Shown one piece after another: positions 1 through 3,700 of a stretch of DNA of 5,836 nucleotides (the stretch's first letter is position 1; each line of letters begins with the position of its first letter). A program made the position numbers and the translations under genes. The notes under the pieces were generated by a model, which worked only from the letters and a program-made list of their open reading frames with translations, ran no database searches and was not told the DNA's origin. Origin of the DNA: Flavobacterium sp. SUN046 (lineage in GTDB: Bacteria; Bacteroidota; Bacteroidia; Flavobacteriales; Flavobacteriaceae); NCBI RefSeq assembly GCF_028867965.1, contig NZ_JAPQNT010000023.1:1-5836 (forward strand), read 5' to 3'.

Positions 1-1
1 C

Positions 2-244
2 AACCACAGTTTTGATACCAATTCAATAGTAGTGTACCACCAACAAAATGATGTTGTGGTCAACACTGGAGTTGCAACAATGGCAACGGTACGAATCTTT
101 GATATTAGAGGAAGATTGTTGGTTGAGAAAAAAGCAATCAACGCATCAGAAACAAGAATCAATGTTGGTACTACGAATCAAGTACTGTTAGTTCAAGTAA
201 CTACTACTGATGGTTTGGTTGGTCTTAAAAAAGTGATTAATTAA
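2..244 (+). CDS. C-terminal fragment of a T9SS-secreted protein (sorting domain only)
   Basis: The frame is open from the left edge and stops at TAA 242-244, so only the last 80 residues are visible and the start lies outside the window. A GTG at 32 and an ATG at 80 are internal codons, not starts. The fragment reads as a compact beta domain: an opening strand (SIVVYHQQNDVVV, fragment residues 8-20), then VRIFDIRGRLLVEKK (30-44), then NQVLLVQVTT, ending in GLKKVIN. The pattern 'V-[FY]-D-x-x-G-[RK]-L-[LV]' followed by a 'VLLVxV' strand and a terminal KKV(I/V) is the hallmark of T9SS C-terminal sorting domains of Bacteroidota, which direct proteins across the outer membrane and are usually removed or used for anchoring. 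The FDIRGRLL...NQVLLV version resembles the ChiA-like (type C) variant more than classic type A, but I cannot separate these without a profile search. The function of the upstream passenger cannot be told. Confidence 0.85.
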   Translation, partial: NHSFDTNSIVVYHQQNDVVVNTGVATMATVRIFDIRGRLLVEKKAINASETRINVGTTNQVLLVQVTTTDGLVGLKKVIN

Positions 245-261
245 TCATTAGTACTTCATAA

Positions 262-286
262 AAAGTTTTGACTCACTAAAAACTTT
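262..286 (+). repeat. AT-rich inverted repeat just after the first gene
   Basis: AAAGTTTT (262-269) and AAAACTTT (279-286) are perfect 8-bp inverted arms around a 9-nt loop, 18 nt after the stop codon of the first gene. The stem holds only one G-C pair and lacks a T-tract, so it would be a weak hairpin. It may only help the stronger terminator downstream, or it may be chance in AT-rich DNA. Confidence 0.3.
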
Positions 287-366
287 GCATTCGATAATAA
301 AAAGCAAAACCCTTTCGGTAACGAAAGGGTTTTTTGTACTTTATATTTTACATATAAAAACTTTGC
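277..366. repeat. 12-bp direct repeat flanking the terminator
   Basis: TAAAAACTTTGC occurs at 277-288 and again at 355-366, a 78-nt offset, one copy on each side of the terminator hairpin. Both copies are exact. The meaning is unknown: a small local duplication or a scar of an insertion and deletion are possible, as is chance given the A-rich half. Confidence 0.45.
306..335 (+). terminator. Strong Rho-independent terminator
   Basis: A perfect 12-bp stem is formed by AAAACCCTTTCG (306-317) and CGAAAGGGTTTT (322-333), closed by the tetraloop GTAA, a stable GNRA-type loop in RNA. The 3' arm runs into six T residues (330-335). It lies 61 nt after the stop of the first gene. The A-run on the 5' side makes the element nearly symmetric, so it could also terminate transcription from the opposite strand. 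It separates the upstream gene from the giant gene starting at 620. Confidence 0.93.
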
Positions 367-400
367 TTAGTATTAATTCGTATGTGTGTTTAATACAAAA

Positions 401-428
401 TCGATTGAGTATTTAAATATTCGATTGA
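401..428. repeat. TCGATTGA direct repeats around a TATTTAAATA palindrome
   Basis: TCGATTGA is present at 401-408 and 421-428, a 20-nt offset close to two helical turns. Between them lies the perfect 10-bp palindrome TATTTAAATA (410-419). Same-face spacing of a repeated octamer with a palindromic centre is the kind of layout seen in regulator binding sites, so this is a candidate operator about 125 nt upstream of the predicted -33 region. No regulator is known for it and the AT richness lowers the significance. Confidence 0.3.
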
Positions 429-495
429 ACACTCTTAATTTGGATGCTAAAAATCAAATTTATGTAGTTTCATAATAATTAATGAAAGTTTTTAA

Positions 496-529
496 CTCGT
501 TAGTTATCTTAAAATGACGTTATAACGAG
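496..529. repeat. Small inverted repeat upstream of the giant gene's promoter
   Basis: CTCGTTA (496-502) and TAACGAG (523-529) are perfect 7-bp inverted arms separated by 20 nt, 25 nt upstream of the predicted -33 element. It could be a protein-binding dyad or a weak hairpin. There is no T-tract, so it is not a terminator. Confidence 0.25.
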
Positions 530-554
530 AATAAAAGCTTTTAATCAGAAAATT

Positions 555-585
555 TTGTTTGTAGAAATACTTCGACATTAATTTG
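555..585 (+). promoter_or_regulatory. Probable Bacteroidota-type promoter for the giant gene
   Basis: Bacteroidota promoters use a -33 TTG/TTTG and a -7 TAnnTTTG instead of the E. coli boxes. Here TTG (555-557, in TTTTG) is followed after 20 nt by TTAATTTG (578-585), which matches TAnnTTTG at all fixed positions except the second. Transcription would begin near 592, giving a leader of about 28 nt before the ATG at 620. A second TTTG (558-561) offers a shorter 16-nt spacing. No Shine-Dalgarno sequence precedes the ATG; the leader is A/T-rich, as is usual in this phylum. Confidence 0.5.
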
Positions 586-619
586 AATGATAATTATACA
601 AAGATTAAATTAGAATTTT

Positions 620-730
620 ATGAAAAGAAAAATTACACATTCAGTTTTAAATATTAAAAACGATATTTTTTTAAAATTCAAATTTATATTGCTAGCAGTA
701 ATTCTTTTTGCATTTAGTCAAGCCAACAGT
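620..730 (+). other. Sec signal peptide of the giant protein
   Basis: Residues 1-21 form a long basic n-region (MKRK... with further Lys at 13, 19 and 21), residues 22-33 a hydrophobic core (FILLAVILFAFS), and residues 34-37 a polar c-region. The best signal peptidase I site is A35-N36-S37, giving a mature protein that starts with Gln38, a common mature N-terminus in flavobacteria. There is no lipobox Cys, so it is not a lipoprotein. The n-region is longer than usual but the start cannot be moved upstream, and the next in-frame Met is beyond the signal. Confidence 0.88.
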
Positions 731-3700
731 CAAGTGGCTGGTAATTATGCTTTTTCTACAAATGCAACGGCTTCTTTGGCATTAGATAGTAACTCAAATA
801 CAATCGACATGACTGCTGGAACCACAAGTTTAGTAGCTGCATCATCTGATGATACTGTTTCAGCTTTAACTGGTTTTAATTTAGGTTCTGGTGCGAGTTT
901 TAATTTTAATTTTTGTGGTGTTTCTTATACTAATTTTGGTGTTACAGACAATGGAATAATAACATTAGGAGTTGTTCCAGTAAATACAGTTTATGCGCTT
1001 CCTAACGCTACGACACCAACGATTTCAGCTTTTGCAAACGATACACGAGTTGGAACTAATGGCTCAGTTGTCGCTAAAATTGTTGGCACTGCACCCAACA
1101 GAACTTTAGTATTGCAATGGACCAATGTCATGATTCGATATTTGGCTACAGCAGCATCAGGTACAGCGACTTATCAAGTTCGTTTGTATGAGACCACTAA
1201 TTCAATTGAGTTTGTGTACGGAACAATGACTACTAATGCAGCAACTCCAGCAAATTATTTTGTTGGAATATCGTCTAATACTACGGCTACTAATTTAAAT
1301 ACAGTTAATACTTCGACTAATGTAAATAATACCACTGCCACTCCATCTGCCAATACTTATACCACTAGTTCTACAATAACTGCTTTAAACTCTGCAGCCA
1401 ACGGAAGCAGAAGATTGTACCGTTTTACACCACCAGTTTGTACAACGCCATCTGCACCAACAGCTCTTAATTTGACTGCAGTTACTGGAGGTGGTTCTAT
1501 AACAGGTACTTTTACAGCGCCAGGAACAATTCCGACAGGATACTTAGTAATTAGAACCACAACATCCACAGCTCCAACGACACCTGTCAGTGGAGTTACT
1601 TATACACCTGGAACCACTGCATTAGGTGGATACATAGTTTCAACAAATACTACAACAGGTCTTTCAGATAGTGGCTTGTCTCCTTCAACGCCTTACTGGT
1701 ACTGGGTTTATTCTTATAATAATACAGCATGTAGTGGCGGTCCGTTATACTCAAGTTCTTTGTCTGGTACTAGAACTACTTTAACCTGTACAACTGCAAC
1801 TAACAATTTTATAGGAACAGTTGTTAATGGGACAGTTGTTTCATTAAACACACCGTCAAGTTGGTCATTAGGACATTTTCCAACTTCTTGCGAAAACGTG
1901 ACCATAACAGTTTCTGATGCGACAGGAAATGGCGGAGGAACAAAGACTTATTATTTAGATTTGACCTCTGGCGCTTTAACATGCAATAACTTAACAATAA
2001 CATTTACTGGTTCAGGAAATGCTACTAATATTAAAACTCTTTTTATATTTAATGAAACTTATCCAATTACTGTTTTAGGGAATTTAATAGTTTCAAATAC
2101 TTCTGCAGGAGCAGGAGATCATCCTGTATTTTTTGTAAATGGTATTGGTTCAGTTTTAGTAAACGGTACATCAACTATCAGCAAAACAGGTGAAACCGAT
2201 CAAGTTTCAATTGGAGGAGGAGATTTAACAGGTAGTGGATCATGGACTTTTAAGGGTGATGTTACTTTTGGACCTAATGGTACAATTAATTATCAAAGAC
2301 CTTTTGTTTTTGATGCAAATGGCACGCAAACTTTAACCAACAATACGACTTTCACGGCAGGTGCAACTGACTATGGTTCCTTTAAAGTTGGTGATACCAA
2401 TACAACTTCTTTAACACTAGCTGGAACTGCAGTAACAATTAATAGAATTGATGGTGCAGTTGCAAACGGCACTGGTGATGGTAGCTTAACAGTTTCTGGT
2501 GGTTCTTCATTAATTTTACCAGCTACTTTTACATTAAATCAAGTTACAGCAGCAGCTTCGTCTTTTAATTTACAAAGTAACGCTACATTAAAATTAGCTG
2601 GAATTTCAGGAGGACAAACAGGTAGTAATTTCCCATTGAATTTTGGCACAGTAACCCTAAACTCTACAAGTACTGTTGAATACAATGGAGCTGCCCAAAC
2701 CGTATATAATATCCCAATTTATGGAAATGTGACGATTTCAACAAGTGGTATAAAAACTGCCGCTGGGAATTTAACAATTGCCGGTAATGTCTTAATCAAT
2801 GCTCCTGCAACATTTGCTGGTAGTACTTTTTCTCATTCAGTAGCCGGAAATTGGACCAATGCTGGTACTTATACTCCTAGCACTGGAACCGTTTCTTTTT
2901 CTAAAGCAACAGGTACACAAACAGTAGACAATGGGACTTCTACGTTTAATAATCTTTCACACACTGGACTTGGTATTTTACAATTGGTGGCAAATAACCT
3001 AACGGTATCAAATATTCTAACCCTTAATGGTGGAACTGTTGATGCCCGAACAAATGCCAAATCAGTTATATTGAGTAATACTCTTTCAAGTGCATTAGTT
3101 TTTTCTGCTGGTTTTGTAGATGGAAACATGCAGCGCGCCGTTAATACAGCCGCTACTTCTTATTTATGGCCTGTTGGATTTTCATCAAATTATACACCTG
3201 CAACTTTTAGTTTTACCAATTTAACTGCAGGAAATCTTACCGTGATTTCTAATTCAGGAGACGAATCGAATTTGGCAACTTCATCGCTAGATGCCTCAAA
3301 AAGTGTTAATTCCTATTGGGGACTTTCAGGAACCTTGGCTTCAACAAATTATTCGGGAACTTTTTCCTATCCATCAACTTTGAATGACGACACTGCTGTA
3401 GTTGGATCCTATAAGTTAGGTAAAAATAATTCAGGATGGACTTATCCTAGTATTAATGGTACTCCAACTTCAACAAGTTTATCATTTTCTACAGCAAGTG
3501 GTTTAGGTACTATGGCTATTGCAAAATGTAAAACACCAGATACTTCAAGTGCAGGTGTCACTCAAACTATATGCAGTACCACGAGCTCGGTAACTTTATC
3601 CGCAAATAATCCAGTTGTTGGAGTAGGGACATGGTCTGTAATAAGTGGACCAAGTTTATTAGCAACTCAATTTGCTAACGTGAATACAAGCAATACTATT

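Larger units (their letters stand above)
245..619. other. AT-rich intergenic region between two secreted-protein genes
   Basis: These 375 bases contain no ORF that looks coding. They contain, in order, a weak inverted repeat, the strong terminator, a 12-bp direct repeat that brackets it, a symmetric TCGATTGA repeat around a palindrome (401-428), a small inverted repeat (496-529), and a probable promoter (555-585) for the gene at 620. Nothing resembling a tRNA, riboswitch or recognisable structured RNA was seen. The length is generous for a simple promoter region, so regulation upstream of the giant gene is plausible but unproven. Confidence 0.8.

Noticed and set aside
32..244. A separate 70-residue small protein starting at GTG 32
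   Set aside because: The frame is open upstream to the window edge, and the sorting-domain strand pattern begins before base 32, so this is the tail of a longer protein.
370..396. Inverted repeat GTATTAA (370-376) / TTAATAC (390-396)
   Set aside because: The arms are short, have only one G-C pair each, and sit in very AT-rich DNA, so chance is sufficient.
1357..3129. Minus-strand open frames of 63-86 codons (1357-1569, 1714-1905, 2869-3129)
   Set aside because: They lie wholly inside the giant plus-strand gene, show no recognisable domain, and have no convincing start context.
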